From JAHBNG01 sp039028975 (GTDB lineage Bacteria > Chloroflexota > Anaerolineae > Caldilineales > Caldilineaceae), in NCBI GenBank assembly GCA_039028975.1, contig JBCCHB010000005.1:1-64000 (forward strand): 64,000 nt of DNA, read 5' to 3'. The stretch's first letter is position 1. Every line of letters begins with the position of its first letter. The position numbers were made by a program, and so were the translations under genes. The notes beneath the pieces are model-generated. The model had not been told where the DNA came from, searched no databases, and saw only the letters and a list, made by a program, of their open reading frames with translations. Shown here piece after piece: positions 37,259-46,425 of the stretch.

Positions 37259-37347
37259 TATACCCAGCTCTGTCTAAAAACAGGTGTTTGTTCTTTCTGA
37301 TAGAAGCTCGGAATACACCTGTTTTCAAAATGCTTGCGGCATAATAG
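37259..37347 (-). repeat. 86-bp palindromic repeat, copy 7
   Basis: Begins TATACCCAGCTCTGTCTAAA and ends TGCTTGCGGCATAATAG; inner arms AAAACAGGTGTTT and ACACCTGTTTTC are complementary. It abuts the stop codon of the 415-residue membrane protein (TAG at 37348-37350 on the minus strand), so the hairpin would form directly at the 3' end of that mRNA. Confidence 0.8.
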
Positions 37348-38595
37348 CTACATAGGTGTTTGCCCAATGGCTATGGCTGTTAGCAGCAGCGCAAGCAAGC
37401 GCCAAAACGGCTGGCGATCCAACGGCTGCCCCTGAAAGTATGCTAGCCATGTAGGTAACCATAGGGGGCCTAAAAGTGCCAGCCAGAGTGGTTCCCTAAG
37501 ATATATTAGCATTACAATCATACCCAGATCCCCAGCGATGATTGGTAGAACGGCTGGCTTGCTCAAAAAGCTTAAGTTTCTCTGGCTAAATGCCTGACTG
37601 AATTTGTTGCTAATTCCATCTCGTTGTTCAGCGACTTCATAATTCGACGGCTCGGATGCCAAAGAGGGTTCAGTTGAAGCCGTCGTACCACCACTACTTA
37701 CATCTTTAGCGCCGTACTGATCTGTCTGATACCAGTAGACGCCCCAGTAGTGTAATGCCCAGAAACCCATTAACCAGTAACTATACGTGGCGCGCAGTGG
37801 GTTAATTAAAAAGGTCTCTGTTCTGCCTCCCATAATGAGAACCGTTAACACCCAAGGTAGAATAACAACCACACATGTTTGCAGAACCGAGGCAGGACGT
37901 CCCAACGTCCGACGGCTGAGCCACCCCAATGTGCCACATAAAACAATAACACCTGTCATCCAAATGGCTGTCATACCCAGCGTTGCCGCAATACCGAATG
38001 CCAATAACAGACTAGGTATACCTATACGAAATAAGAGCGGCATGAGATCATCGCTTAGGTGATCACGCTCCTGGGTTGCTGGGTGACCAAAACGAGTTCG
38101 AAATGCACCGCCTATCTCTTTAGCTGCTGCCCCTTGCCCAACTAGACGTGCAGCTGGCGAACCTGGTAGTAAATAAGGCAACCAGAATCGCCGATTCACC
38201 TGCTGGCCTTCCAAAGGCAAAATTACCTCTCTACCCCACGCAAAGCGCCAAATACCGCCCCAGAGTGGATCCACAAGAAACAACAATAAAGCCAGCGTTT
38301 GCCATGGAAACGTACCTGTCGACTCTGCCAGATTGGTCAAAAGGCCAACCGAAAGCAGGGCTGCAAACATCATCCAACCAGATGTCATCCTCCAGGGCGA
38401 CAGACTAAACCAACTCTGGAGATGAACTGTTGAACCAATATCAATAACCGTGTTTGCGTCGTTTGAAGAAGGTTCTTCCCGAGGAGGCAATACGCGGGTT
38501 CGATGCTCTGTATCTGTCGCCTGGACTAGGGTACTGGGTACATATGGCTGTACTTGGGACATGAACCAATTTCCAAATGGGATCCCCCGTTTCAT
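37348..38595 (-). CDS. Unknown polytopic membrane protein
   Basis: A 415-residue protein that I could not assign to a family. An acidic/polar N-terminus (about 1-65) is followed by about eight to nine hydrophobic segments in two groups, split by polar loops around residues 290-350 (GTTASTEPSLASEPSNYEVA). Trp-rich membrane segments such as LREPLWLALLGPLWLPTWLA stand out near the C-terminus. The stop codon abuts repeat copy 7. No neighbour shares its strand closely. Confidence 0.65.
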   Translation of the reverse strand: MKRGIPFGNWFMSQVQPYVPSTLVQATDTEHRTRVLPPREEPSSNDANTVIDIGSTVHLQSWFSLSPWRMTSGWMMFAALLSVGLLTNLAESTGTFPWQTLALLLFLVDPLWGGIWRFAWGREVILPLEGQQVNRRFWLPYLLPGSPAARLVGQGAAAKEIGGAFRTRFGHPATQERDHLSDDLMPLLFRIGIPSLLLAFGIAATLGMTAIWMTGVIVLCGTLGWLSRRTLGRPASVLQTCVVVILPWVLTVLIMGGRTETFLINPLRATYSYWLMGFWALHYWGVYWYQTDQYGAKDVSSGGTTASTEPSLASEPSNYEVAEQRDGISNKFSQAFSQRNLSFLSKPAVLPIIAGDLGMIVMLIYLREPLWLALLGPLWLPTWLAYFQGQPLDRQPFWRLLALLLTAIAIGQTPM

Positions 38596-39077
38596 CCAGA
38601 AAGTGGGAACTATTGTGATTATATCGCACTCGCTGATAGATGAGAAAATTAATATGATCTACTTGACTCTACGTCAAGCGGTGGAGCAAACCCAATGTGG
38701 AACGGCCATGCATATAACCGCTTTGCATCAGGAGGTGCTTGCCCTATACTATTTTTAGTATATACTACGATCCATAGACGGGTCGAAAACTGTATCATTC
38801 GTGCATTGTGGTATGATCCAGAAGATCGTTCTGTGCCACTTGAGATTCTACTTGAACCAAAGCGGGGCCCTCGATGAATCATACAGTTTTATAGAGTGTC
38901 AGTGGGGATATGCAAACCTACCTACCCAGTTTACATCTCTTTATGATGACGATGGCAGCAAAAAAAAGTAACGAACTATTTTTGTCAAAAGTACGATTTT
39001 GTGAATCATTCACCGCACCCTTCGTGCTCAGTAGACGGTTGTGTGACTTTTACGCTATTGCAGAATTGTATACCTGA
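38596..39077. other. Divergent intergenic region
   Basis: About 480 bases between divergent genes. It holds a perfect AT-rich hairpin at 38745-38762 (TATACTA-TTTT-TAGTATA). A 60-codon plus-strand frame at 38695-38877 has no family match or clear ribosome binding site. No gene called. Confidence 0.5.
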
Positions 39078-41792
39078 ATGCGCTTCTCAACATACCATTC
39101 TCATAGAGTGGGCTTGATCATTGCCATATTGAGCGGGATTGCTCTGTTTGCATCATCCATTCCGTGGTCGTCAACACCTGATGGCCTCTTTCATATTCAC
39201 CGGGTACGCTCTCTGAGCGAAGCAGTTAATTCAGGTGTTTGGTATCCACGTTGGTTCCCCGATTTTTCATTTGGCTATGGATACCCTGTACTGAACTTTT
39301 ACGCGCCTGCCTTCTATTATCCATCCGCCATATTTCACAGCCTTGGCGTAGCCCTCATACCGAGCATCAGTCTGGGTCTCTCCGTTTGGTTTGGTCTGTC
39401 AGGACTAACGAGTTATATCCTGCTGCGTAACTGGTGTACCCCGTGGGTCTCCGCTTTAGGTGCGCTCTTCTACCTTGCCTTTCCCTACCACCTGTATGAT
39501 CTCGTCGTACGTGGGGCTCTACCCGAATTTGCGGCCTTCGTTTGGCCTCCAATGATCATTCACTTTACCTATCGTTTTTCTCGCACAATTTCGCAAATTT
39601 CAACTAGCATACATGAAGACCCACCTACCCAAACAGAACCTAGCTTGGCGTCTCTCTCCGTTAGCAGCACTGCCCCATCTCGTTCTGCTCCTGCCCTGCT
39701 GCCATCCTGGAGACAAGTTGGTCGTCAGTTTTTGAGTACAACCATACAAGCCCTCCCATTCTATTACACAGCACTTGGCTGGATGGGACTTATCCTAACC
39801 CATAACTTGACGGCACTGATGTTGCTGTTGCTCTATCTTCTCTTTACACCACTTCTCGTACTATGGGGTTGGGTACGCATAGGGTGGCTTGGTAGAGGGT
39901 TATTCAAGCACACCTGGCTCTATTCGGGCTTGCAGAACGTACTGACTCTGCTATTGCCCATTCTGCTTGGTGGGTTCCTAAGTGCCTGGTATATTGCCCC
40001 TGTTCTGCTGGAAGCTCGTTGGGTCGGCATCGGAACCACCAATGGAAGCGGAGGTTATCTAAACCACTTTGCCCAGTGGGAGACGCTCTTTAGCCCTTGG
40101 CTGCCCTATGAATATCCCTCCGCAGCAGAACCGACTGTGGCCATTCCGGGGTCGATTGGGATCATTTTGGCCGTCTCGTTGTTTACCTTGCTTGCTTCAG
40201 TACCTTTCCGCCGAAGGCACTTTCAAGCTGCTCATACGCTCCAGGCTGACTCGGATGAAAGTCGGCTAGAGAAGAGGCAAGAGAATACCCCGTACGCGCT
40301 CTCTGATGAAGCGCGAGGCTGGCTATTGCTCTTCATACTGTCGGCTCTGTTGACTTTATGGCTGACAACATCCTCTAGCTTGCCCCTTTGGAAATTGGCG
40401 GAACCCATATTGGGTAAACTTCAGTTTCCCTGGCGTTGGCAGACACTGCTCGCTGTTAGCGCAGCTGGCATGTTAGCGCTTACGCTGCAACTGGTTATTT
40501 CTATTGTTCATACGCTTAAACCAACTAAACGGATACGAGAGCAGACACAGGAACGGCCAAAGCCTACAACTTCATCCCCCTTTCCGTTGGTTTTTCAGCT
40601 TCGTTCCGTAGGTAAGTTCCTAGGGATGACGTTCTGTATACTACTCTTTCTGTACCCCTTGGTTATTCGGCTGCCCCTTCACTTCGCAGCACTTTCAGGG
40701 ACTTCGGCTCAGGATTTGAGTGAGGGTTTGAACGACTTGGGTGCCGGTGAGATGTGGGCGTTCGATGCCCAATTTGGCCAGGTTGGCGCGTCATGGACTG
40801 GTGAATTCCTGCCCATCTGGGTAACCGAACAACGCTGGGCTATCGGGCGTGAGCCAAGTGAAGAGCCTCCCGCTTCGATAGCAGAAGATGCATCACTTAT
40901 CCACATCGTCCCCCTCGCTCAGGGCTACTTAGAACAAACCTTCAGTGTGATGGCAGAGGAAGAAACGCAAATTCATTTCCCGACCTTCTTTTATCCGGCT
41001 TGGCAGGTCGAGATTGATGGCCAACGATTGGATACCAGATCGACAGGGAATTTAGGGTTGCTCTCTGTATTGTTACCGCCAGGTAAGTACGAACTTGAAC
41101 TCAAGTGGGTTGCAACTCGTGCCGTCTGGATAGGTCACACTGTCACGATAACTGGCTGGATTGTTTGTCTGCTCGCCCTTCTGTTTGGGGTAAAACAAAG
41201 ACACCTGGACAACTCAGCTAATAACCAAGTCAATCACCTTGCCAACAATGCAGCCAGTAACCCAGTCGGGTTGCGTATGCTAGCAACCATATGGCTGCTA
41301 GGCGGACTCCTCTTTCTCCTCTCGATCTTCTTTTCCGTCGCACCCTTACATCCAGTCCATTCCGTGGAGAGGGATTATGAATTTGTTCGGCTGATTGGTG
41401 CCGCCGTGATATCCGCAAGCGCAGGCGACGCTGGGGTGGAACCAGTCACCCGGCCATTAGATACTGGAGATAACGTCTCTGTGGATCTATACTGGTTTGT
41501 ATTGGCTCAACCGGAGAAGCCCCATCATCTTTTTATTCACATAACAACGCCAAACGGTGAGCTGGTTACCCAGTGGGATGGGCCGATTGCTAGCATTTAT
41601 CGACCTGTAACCCGCTGGGAACCTGGACAGCTTTGGAAGCAGAGAGTCTCTGTGACCATGCCACCAATGCTCACTTCAGATGAGTACCTGGTCAATGTAG
41701 GCATTTACCCAGCCGGCTCACCCGGTTCACCTCTAATACCCACAAATGCATCTTCACCCCGCACAGTGATAGGTCAGTTGGTGGCACCATGA
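39078..41792 (+). CDS. GT-C type polytopic membrane protein (6-PTP synthase-related family)
   Basis: A 904-residue protein with about a dozen membrane segments in its first two thirds and a beta-rich extracytoplasmic C-terminal part. The opening motif TPDGLFHIHRVRSLSEAVNS and YPRWFPDFSFGYGYPVLNFY are typical of the large bacterial group labelled 6-pyruvoyl-tetrahydropterin synthase-related, similar in layout to GT-C glycosyltransferases and YfhO. The acidic residue in the first loop (D near 37) would bind a lipid-linked donor. A polar loop at about 175-215 and another at 395-415 interrupt the membrane core. Its stop overlaps the next start by 4 bases (ATGA), so the two are co-translated. Confidence 0.75.
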   Translation: MRFSTYHSHRVGLIIAILSGIALFASSIPWSSTPDGLFHIHRVRSLSEAVNSGVWYPRWFPDFSFGYGYPVLNFYAPAFYYPSAIFHSLGVALIPSISLGLSVWFGLSGLTSYILLRNWCTPWVSALGALFYLAFPYHLYDLVVRGALPEFAAFVWPPMIIHFTYRFSRTISQISTSIHEDPPTQTEPSLASLSVSSTAPSRSAPALLPSWRQVGRQFLSTTIQALPFYYTALGWMGLILTHNLTALMLLLLYLLFTPLLVLWGWVRIGWLGRGLFKHTWLYSGLQNVLTLLLPILLGGFLSAWYIAPVLLEARWVGIGTTNGSGGYLNHFAQWETLFSPWLPYEYPSAAEPTVAIPGSIGIILAVSLFTLLASVPFRRRHFQAAHTLQADSDESRLEKRQENTPYALSDEARGWLLLFILSALLTLWLTTSSSLPLWKLAEPILGKLQFPWRWQTLLAVSAAGMLALTLQLVISIVHTLKPTKRIREQTQERPKPTTSSPFPLVFQLRSVGKFLGMTFCILLFLYPLVIRLPLHFAALSGTSAQDLSEGLNDLGAGEMWAFDAQFGQVGASWTGEFLPIWVTEQRWAIGREPSEEPPASIAEDASLIHIVPLAQGYLEQTFSVMAEEETQIHFPTFFYPAWQVEIDGQRLDTRSTGNLGLLSVLLPPGKYELELKWVATRAVWIGHTVTITGWIVCLLALLFGVKQRHLDNSANNQVNHLANNAASNPVGLRMLATIWLLGGLLFLLSIFFSVAPLHPVHSVERDYEFVRLIGAAVISASAGDAGVEPVTRPLDTGDNVSVDLYWFVLAQPEKPHHLFIHITTPNGELVTQWDGPIASIYRPVTRWEPGQLWKQRVSVTMPPMLTSDEYLVNVGIYPAGSPGSPLIPTNASSPRTVIGQLVAP

Positions 41793-43717
41793 CCAACGCG
41801 TATCAAAATTGGGCGGCGAGTGTGCTCATTGTGGGTCATTTCTTGTTGACACTGGCTTTTTCATTGAGCGTGCCATTGGCCGAAGCACCTGATGAGGCAG
41901 ATCACTGGGCCTATGTGGTCTACCTTGCCCAAGAGCGAACGCTACCTATTGGCCCGAAGGTAACCCAAAGTAAGCACCCCCCATTCTATCACGCCACAGC
42001 AGCTCTTGTTGCGCTGCCTGGAGGGCCTTCTCGTACCTTTTTGCGTCCCAATCCAGATGTCTCTTTTCGTACCCAACCCAGCTGGTCACCCAACTTTTTT
42101 ATCCACCCAAAGCAAGAAACCTGGCCTTGGCGGGATGGCATATTGGCCTTTCGTTTGGCTCGGCTTTGGTCCATATTGCTGAGTACAGCGACCGTTGCGG
42201 CCACATATGGTCTAGCGAGATCAATCTTTCCTACTGACCCGTGGTTGGTCTTGGGAATTGTGGGGGCACTGGCCTTCTGGCCCGAGTTTGCCTTTATTGG
42301 CGCCACTGTCAACAATGACAACGCCGCGGCCCTTTTTGGTACCTTGTCACTATGGGGAGCATTTGCCATATACCAAGCAGGCGGCCGACTGGGAGCAGGC
42401 TGGTGGACACCGCTAGCCCTAGGGCTTGGTTTGTTTTCCAAGGTGAGTACCGTGGGGATTTGGCCGGCCGTTGGCATGAGCATTCTGCTTGGAACCCTTA
42501 TCGGTAGACAGAAGCCGTTTATCGAACCGATCAGAGCATCTGTCCTCTATGGGCAGCAGTGGATGGACTTAGTACTTAAGCGTAGCGCAATTCTCTTCGG
42601 CCTAGCTTTGCTTATAGCATCGCCTTGGTTGGTACGAAACTGGCTCCTCTATGGTGATCCACTGGGGTTGGAGATGGCCAAACAGACCGTTGATCTGCGC
42701 CTAACACCGTGGACATGGTCAGACAGTGAATGGCTGTTACGAGGCTGGTTTCTTAGCTTCTGGGGCAAGTTTGGTGCCATTGGCCACGTGGCTATGGCCG
42801 ATTGGGTCTATCAACTGCTTGCCATAATTTCAGGAACCAGTCTGCTTGGGCTATTGAGTCGGGTGCTCTATCTCAGCCGGAGATGGGTGGCTCATAGCAG
42901 AATCGCTGGAGCACAATCCGTAGAGGTAGTATCACATGATGCAGGCGGACGTAGTGGGCAATCGAGAACGGCGGTCACAGGAACAGTCCAGGTACATATC
43001 GGCATTTTATTGGGGTTGCTGGCTTTAGCTCTCATAACAGTCATTGTTGTTATGTGGCGCTATTCTTTGCTAGCATTGGGTACGGATCAGGGACGGTTGC
43101 TCTATCCAGCGGTTGCGCCCATTGTGATTTTATTCGTCTATGGGCTATATGCTTGGGTGCCGATGGGAGGAAAACGAGCTTTTCCTTGGGTCCTAAGCAG
43201 CGGAATGCTACTGTTAAGTCTTTATGCTCTTTTAGGTGTTGTAGGACCAGCATTTGGCCCACCACCGATTCTGACGGCGAGCTATGTTGCTGACCAGATA
43301 CCCGTCGACAGGGTCGATTCAGCACAGAATCAGATTGACTCACCAATCACCTTTGGGGAACTGAATCTGATTGCCTGGAAGCTAACCAAGGAACCAATTC
43401 TGTATTGGCACTCGCCAGAGAAGCCAACGACTGATTGGCGCACAATTCTGAGGATTACGGCAGAAGATGGAACACTTATTTGGGAGTGGAAACGCTCACC
43501 TGCGGGCGGTCGTTGGAGCACGGATCGGTGGCCAGCAGATACAATCGTGGAAGATGGCTATCAAGTGCGCTGGCCTGATCATATTGGGTCTGGACGTTAT
43601 CGTGTAGAAATCGGAGTTGAGCCATTCTCTAGCAAGATGGTCATCCCTAGGCAAGCAGATATACCACTTACTTCAGACGACCATCCTTTTGTGCAGTTGG
43701 GCTGGTTGGTACGTTAA
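41789..43717 (+). CDS. GT-C family glycosyltransferase-like membrane protein
   Basis: A 642-residue protein with about ten membrane segments. The first loop carries PLAEAPDEADHWAYVVYLAQ, the acidic motif of dolichyl/polyprenyl-phosphate-sugar dependent (GT39/DUF2142-like) transferases. A C-terminal extracytoplasmic stretch follows position 470. It starts with ATGA overlap on the upstream GT-C gene and is likely a partner in surface glycan assembly or protein glycosylation. It is convergent with msrQ, with 18 bases between stops. Confidence 0.75.
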   Translation: MTNAYQNWAASVLIVGHFLLTLAFSLSVPLAEAPDEADHWAYVVYLAQERTLPIGPKVTQSKHPPFYHATAALVALPGGPSRTFLRPNPDVSFRTQPSWSPNFFIHPKQETWPWRDGILAFRLARLWSILLSTATVAATYGLARSIFPTDPWLVLGIVGALAFWPEFAFIGATVNNDNAAALFGTLSLWGAFAIYQAGGRLGAGWWTPLALGLGLFSKVSTVGIWPAVGMSILLGTLIGRQKPFIEPIRASVLYGQQWMDLVLKRSAILFGLALLIASPWLVRNWLLYGDPLGLEMAKQTVDLRLTPWTWSDSEWLLRGWFLSFWGKFGAIGHVAMADWVYQLLAIISGTSLLGLLSRVLYLSRRWVAHSRIAGAQSVEVVSHDAGGRSGQSRTAVTGTVQVHIGILLGLLALALITVIVVMWRYSLLALGTDQGRLLYPAVAPIVILFVYGLYAWVPMGGKRAFPWVLSSGMLLLSLYALLGVVGPAFGPPPILTASYVADQIPVDRVDSAQNQIDSPITFGELNLIAWKLTKEPILYWHSPEKPTTDWRTILRITAEDGTLIWEWKRSPAGGRWSTDRWPADTIVEDGYQVRWPDHIGSGRYRVEIGVEPFSSKMVIPRQADIPLTSDDHPFVQLGWLVR

Positions 43718-43735
43718 TGCTCGGACGACTGGTTC

Positions 43736-44434
43736 CTAACCCACCAGCTGTCGAAGTTGCTGCAGCCTAGTGCGCACTACTTTTACCCTTGCCAGCAAAA
43801 GCAATCCGATTACGGTTGCCCAGACAACTGGCTCAACTGGCACCTTTTCAACCCAGATGTAATGCAACGCGCCCAACGGAACAGCCACATAGACTAGCTG
43901 GTGCAGGCGCTTCCAGTTGCGACCTAACCGCTTCATCCACCATTTTGTTGAGGTAATGGCCAATGGAAGCAGAAGTAGGAACGCCGCAAACCCTACTATA
44001 ACGTAACGCTTACTTAAGACCGCGTCGTCCAGGATAAAATCCAAATTTAATCCATAGTCTAGAGCAATAAAGACGAGCATGTGTAAGGTAACGTATGCAA
44101 AACCCCACAGTCCCAATGACTTGCGTACCGTGTTCACCTTGCGAAATCCGGTTAGAGTCAGCAGAGGGGTACAGGCCAATGAGAGGACCAATAGTACAAG
44201 ACCCGCATACCCTGTAATATCGGTCATTTCACCAATGGGATCGATCATGTACCCGGTGAACCACTGCCAGAGCAACTGCGCCAAAGGCCAAGCCGCAGCC
44301 ACATTGGCAAGCATCCAAAACCAATGTTTCTTCACATATCCAGTGATTGACGTGAACCAAGATCCGCCATTTGTATTGGACGATATCTTTTGCGACGCCT
44401 GTCCAGAAAGTGATTTGTCAATTGAAGCGTTCAC
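43736..44434 (-). CDS. msrQ: MsrQ heme-binding membrane subunit
   Basis: A 232-residue ferric-reductase-like membrane protein (YedZ) with about six hydrophobic helices: MEFTDITGYAGLVLL-type segment, LGLWGFAYVTLHMLVFIALD with helix His, and WKRLHQLVYVAVPLGALHYIW with further heme-ligand His. MsrQ passes electrons from the quinone pool to MsrP. It overlaps the msrP stop by one base, so the pair is co-translated. The N-terminus is soluble and polar for about 25 residues. Confidence 0.9.
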   Translation of the reverse strand: MNASIDKSLSGQASQKISSNTNGGSWFTSITGYVKKHWFWMLANVAAAWPLAQLLWQWFTGYMIDPIGEMTDITGYAGLVLLVLSLACTPLLTLTGFRKVNTVRKSLGLWGFAYVTLHMLVFIALDYGLNLDFILDDAVLSKRYVIVGFAAFLLLLPLAITSTKWWMKRLGRNWKRLHQLVYVAVPLGALHYIWVEKVPVEPVVWATVIGLLLLARVKVVRTRLQQLRQLVG

Positions 44435-45438
44435 TAGAAGTTTGCTCTCAGATCAACGCCATCATATAGACTTGCGACCTCTTCCCCGTAGCCATTAAAC
44501 ATGATAGTTTCCATGCGATTCCCTAGCCCGCCACCAATGCGGCGCTCACTGGCCTGAGACCAACGTGGATGGTTGACTTGGGGATTAACGTTGGCCAGGA
44601 AGCCATATTCGTTGGGGGCTTGATCCATCCACGTGGAGACTGGCATGGTATCAGTTAGCTCAATCTTAACGATGCCTTTGATGCTCTTAAAGCCGTATTT
44701 CCACGGCACAACCAGCCGTAGTGGTGCACCATTTGGGTTAACAAGCAACTTGCCATACATGCCGGTGGACATGAGCGTCAGAGGGTGCATAGCTTCATCC
44801 ACGCTAAGCCCTTCCACATAAGGCCAGTTGATAAAGCGGCTCTTCTGCCCTGGCATCTGTTCTGGCCGTAAGATGGATTCAAAGCGTACATATTTGGCTT
44901 CTGATTTTGGATCAACTTCCTTGAGAAGAGAAGCGAGTGAAAAACCTACCCAGGGAATGACCATAGACCATGCCTCAACGCAGCGCAAGCGGTAGATTCG
45001 CTCTTCCTGATCAAAGCCGTTGATTAGATCTTCGATTCCAAAGGTTTTGGGGTTGTTGACCAGGCCTGTTACCTCAAGGGTCCATGGATAAGGTTCAAAT
45101 CCCTGGGAAAGAGGGTTCACCTGAGCCTTGTTTGTGGTAAACTCATAGTAGTTGTTGTGGTTGGTAATCTCATCATAGGTATTTAGGCTAGCACCTAACT
45201 CATCTACATCACTGCTGGCAAATGGCTGCTCATAGGCTAATGCTTGGGGCAGATCGCCATAGGGGTATTCGGTAAAGCCACCCACGCTTTCGGTACTTGC
45301 CGTTTGTGCTGGCACTGGAAGTCCTGTGCAAGCAGTGAGCGCCGCTGCACCCGCTGCTACACCAGCCAAAGCCATAAACTTCCGTCGGGATAAGTATAGA
45401 TGCTCAGGTGTAATTTCTGACGATCGGATCGGTTTCAT
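44434..45438 (-). CDS. msrP: MsrP, molybdenum methionine-sulfoxide reductase catalytic subunit
   Basis: A 334-residue periplasmic-type reductase that repairs oxidised methionine in exported proteins. The Mo-pterin domain shows RLRCVEAWSMVIPWVGF with Mo-ligand Cys153, LRLVVPWKYGFKSIKGIVKI and a C-terminal NPQVNHPRWSQASERR. The N-terminus has a twin-arginine signal SRRKFMALAGVAAG and also a lipobox-like LTAC (Cys37), so this may be a Tat-exported lipoprotein. Operon with msrQ. GTTCCTTATA upstream gives AAGGAAC a few bases before the ATG. Confidence 0.92.
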   Translation of the reverse strand: MKPIRSSEITPEHLYLSRRKFMALAGVAAGAAALTACTGLPVPAQTASTESVGGFTEYPYGDLPQALAYEQPFASSDVDELGASLNTYDEITNHNNYYEFTTNKAQVNPLSQGFEPYPWTLEVTGLVNNPKTFGIEDLINGFDQEERIYRLRCVEAWSMVIPWVGFSLASLLKEVDPKSEAKYVRFESILRPEQMPGQKSRFINWPYVEGLSVDEAMHPLTLMSTGMYGKLLVNPNGAPLRLVVPWKYGFKSIKGIVKIELTDTMPVSTWMDQAPNEYGFLANVNPQVNHPRWSQASERRIGGGLGNRMETIMFNGYGEEVASLYDGVDLRANF

Positions 45439-45864
45439 TTTATGTTCCTTATAGTTCTCTCAATACTTGGTTGGCTTGCTACACTCACCCCATGGCAAGA
45501 GACCCGATGCGAATATACGATGCTTATACTTCGCCAGAAAGTCTTGCCCCGACTCTCGAGCAACCCGCTCTGTGCAATTCCGAGAAGTGGATAGCTCCCA
45601 GTCTTCATGTAGACGAGCTTTTCTAACCATCAATATATACTTTGTCGAGCGCTTGGCGTGCGAAGGCTTCTGTGTGTAATAATACAATAAGAAAATAACT
45701 GTGTTATGCCACAGTCTACCAGCAAATGCTTAAGGATTCGTTACCGATTTATTAACCAAAGATTACGGCTCATCTGTGAAAAGTGTGCAGGTCAACCTGG
45801 ATCATGTAAAAATTAATCTTGGAGCACACTTTCCGCTGATGAGAAAGATTACGGATATCACCAA
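45439..45864. other. Divergent intergenic region
   Basis: About 430 bases between msrP and the DUF2231 gene, expected to hold both promoters. No repeat of the families described here and no gene were recognised. Confidence 0.4.
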
Positions 45865-46323
45865 TTGTCTCTAACCATCCTTCATCCTGCAACCGTCCAT
45901 TTCCCCATAGGCCTGCTGATTTTGGCTAGTCTATCTGGCCTCTATTACCTTACCATACAAGCACGCAAAGAGCTACTCGTTTTGACTTGGTGGCCTATGC
46001 TCGCTGGGTGGGGGACCTGTTTGGTCAGTGTGTTTACGGGCATCTTCGATCAGGGGAAATTACCTCCTGACCCGCCCTATGCCCGGCTGCTGGATACCCA
46101 TGTGTCGACAGGGTTAGCGGTTTTACTTGTTTATGGAATTTTGCTCTTTCAGCGTTGGAGCAACCGCAATAAGGCAACAGTAGGGGACCCTGTTTTGGAT
46201 TCAGCCCGAGGACTTACCCGTTTGTGGATAGGATTTTTGCTAGTTGTAGGAGCGGGGCTTGTTATTTGGGCTGGATGGAGTGGTGGCCAGCTTGTCTATA
46301 AGTGGGGTGTAAATGTGAGGTAA
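45865..46323 (+). CDS. DUF2231-like small membrane protein
   Basis: A 152-residue protein with four membrane segments. The opening ILHPATVHFPIGLLILASL with its conserved His and VSVFTGIFD are the hallmarks of DUF2231, whose members carry His residues that could bind heme or metal. The frame starts at TTG 45865 with no clear ribosome binding site; no ATG fits before the conserved His, so TTG or a leaderless start is likely. Location beside msrPQ hints at redox membrane biology, but this is inference. Confidence 0.75.
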   Translation: MSLTILHPATVHFPIGLLILASLSGLYYLTIQARKELLVLTWWPMLAGWGTCLVSVFTGIFDQGKLPPDPPYARLLDTHVSTGLAVLLVYGILLFQRWSNRNKATVGDPVLDSARGLTRLWIGFLLVVGAGLVIWAGWSGGQLVYKWGVNVR

Positions 46324-46425
46324 TTATTCACATCTTCAGCGAGAGAAACGGGGCTGGCCATGTCTACCCACAGGCTAAAACTTTGGGTAGACAAGACCGA
46401 AAAATACGCTAAAAAGTAAGTATAT

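Noticed and set aside
38695..38877. 60-codon plus-strand open frame
   Set aside because: No family features or convincing start; lies in a divergent promoter region.
45090..45130. tRNA T-arm-like GGTTCAAATCCC
   Set aside because: Lies inside the msrP coding sequence in antisense and has no acceptor or anticodon arms around it.
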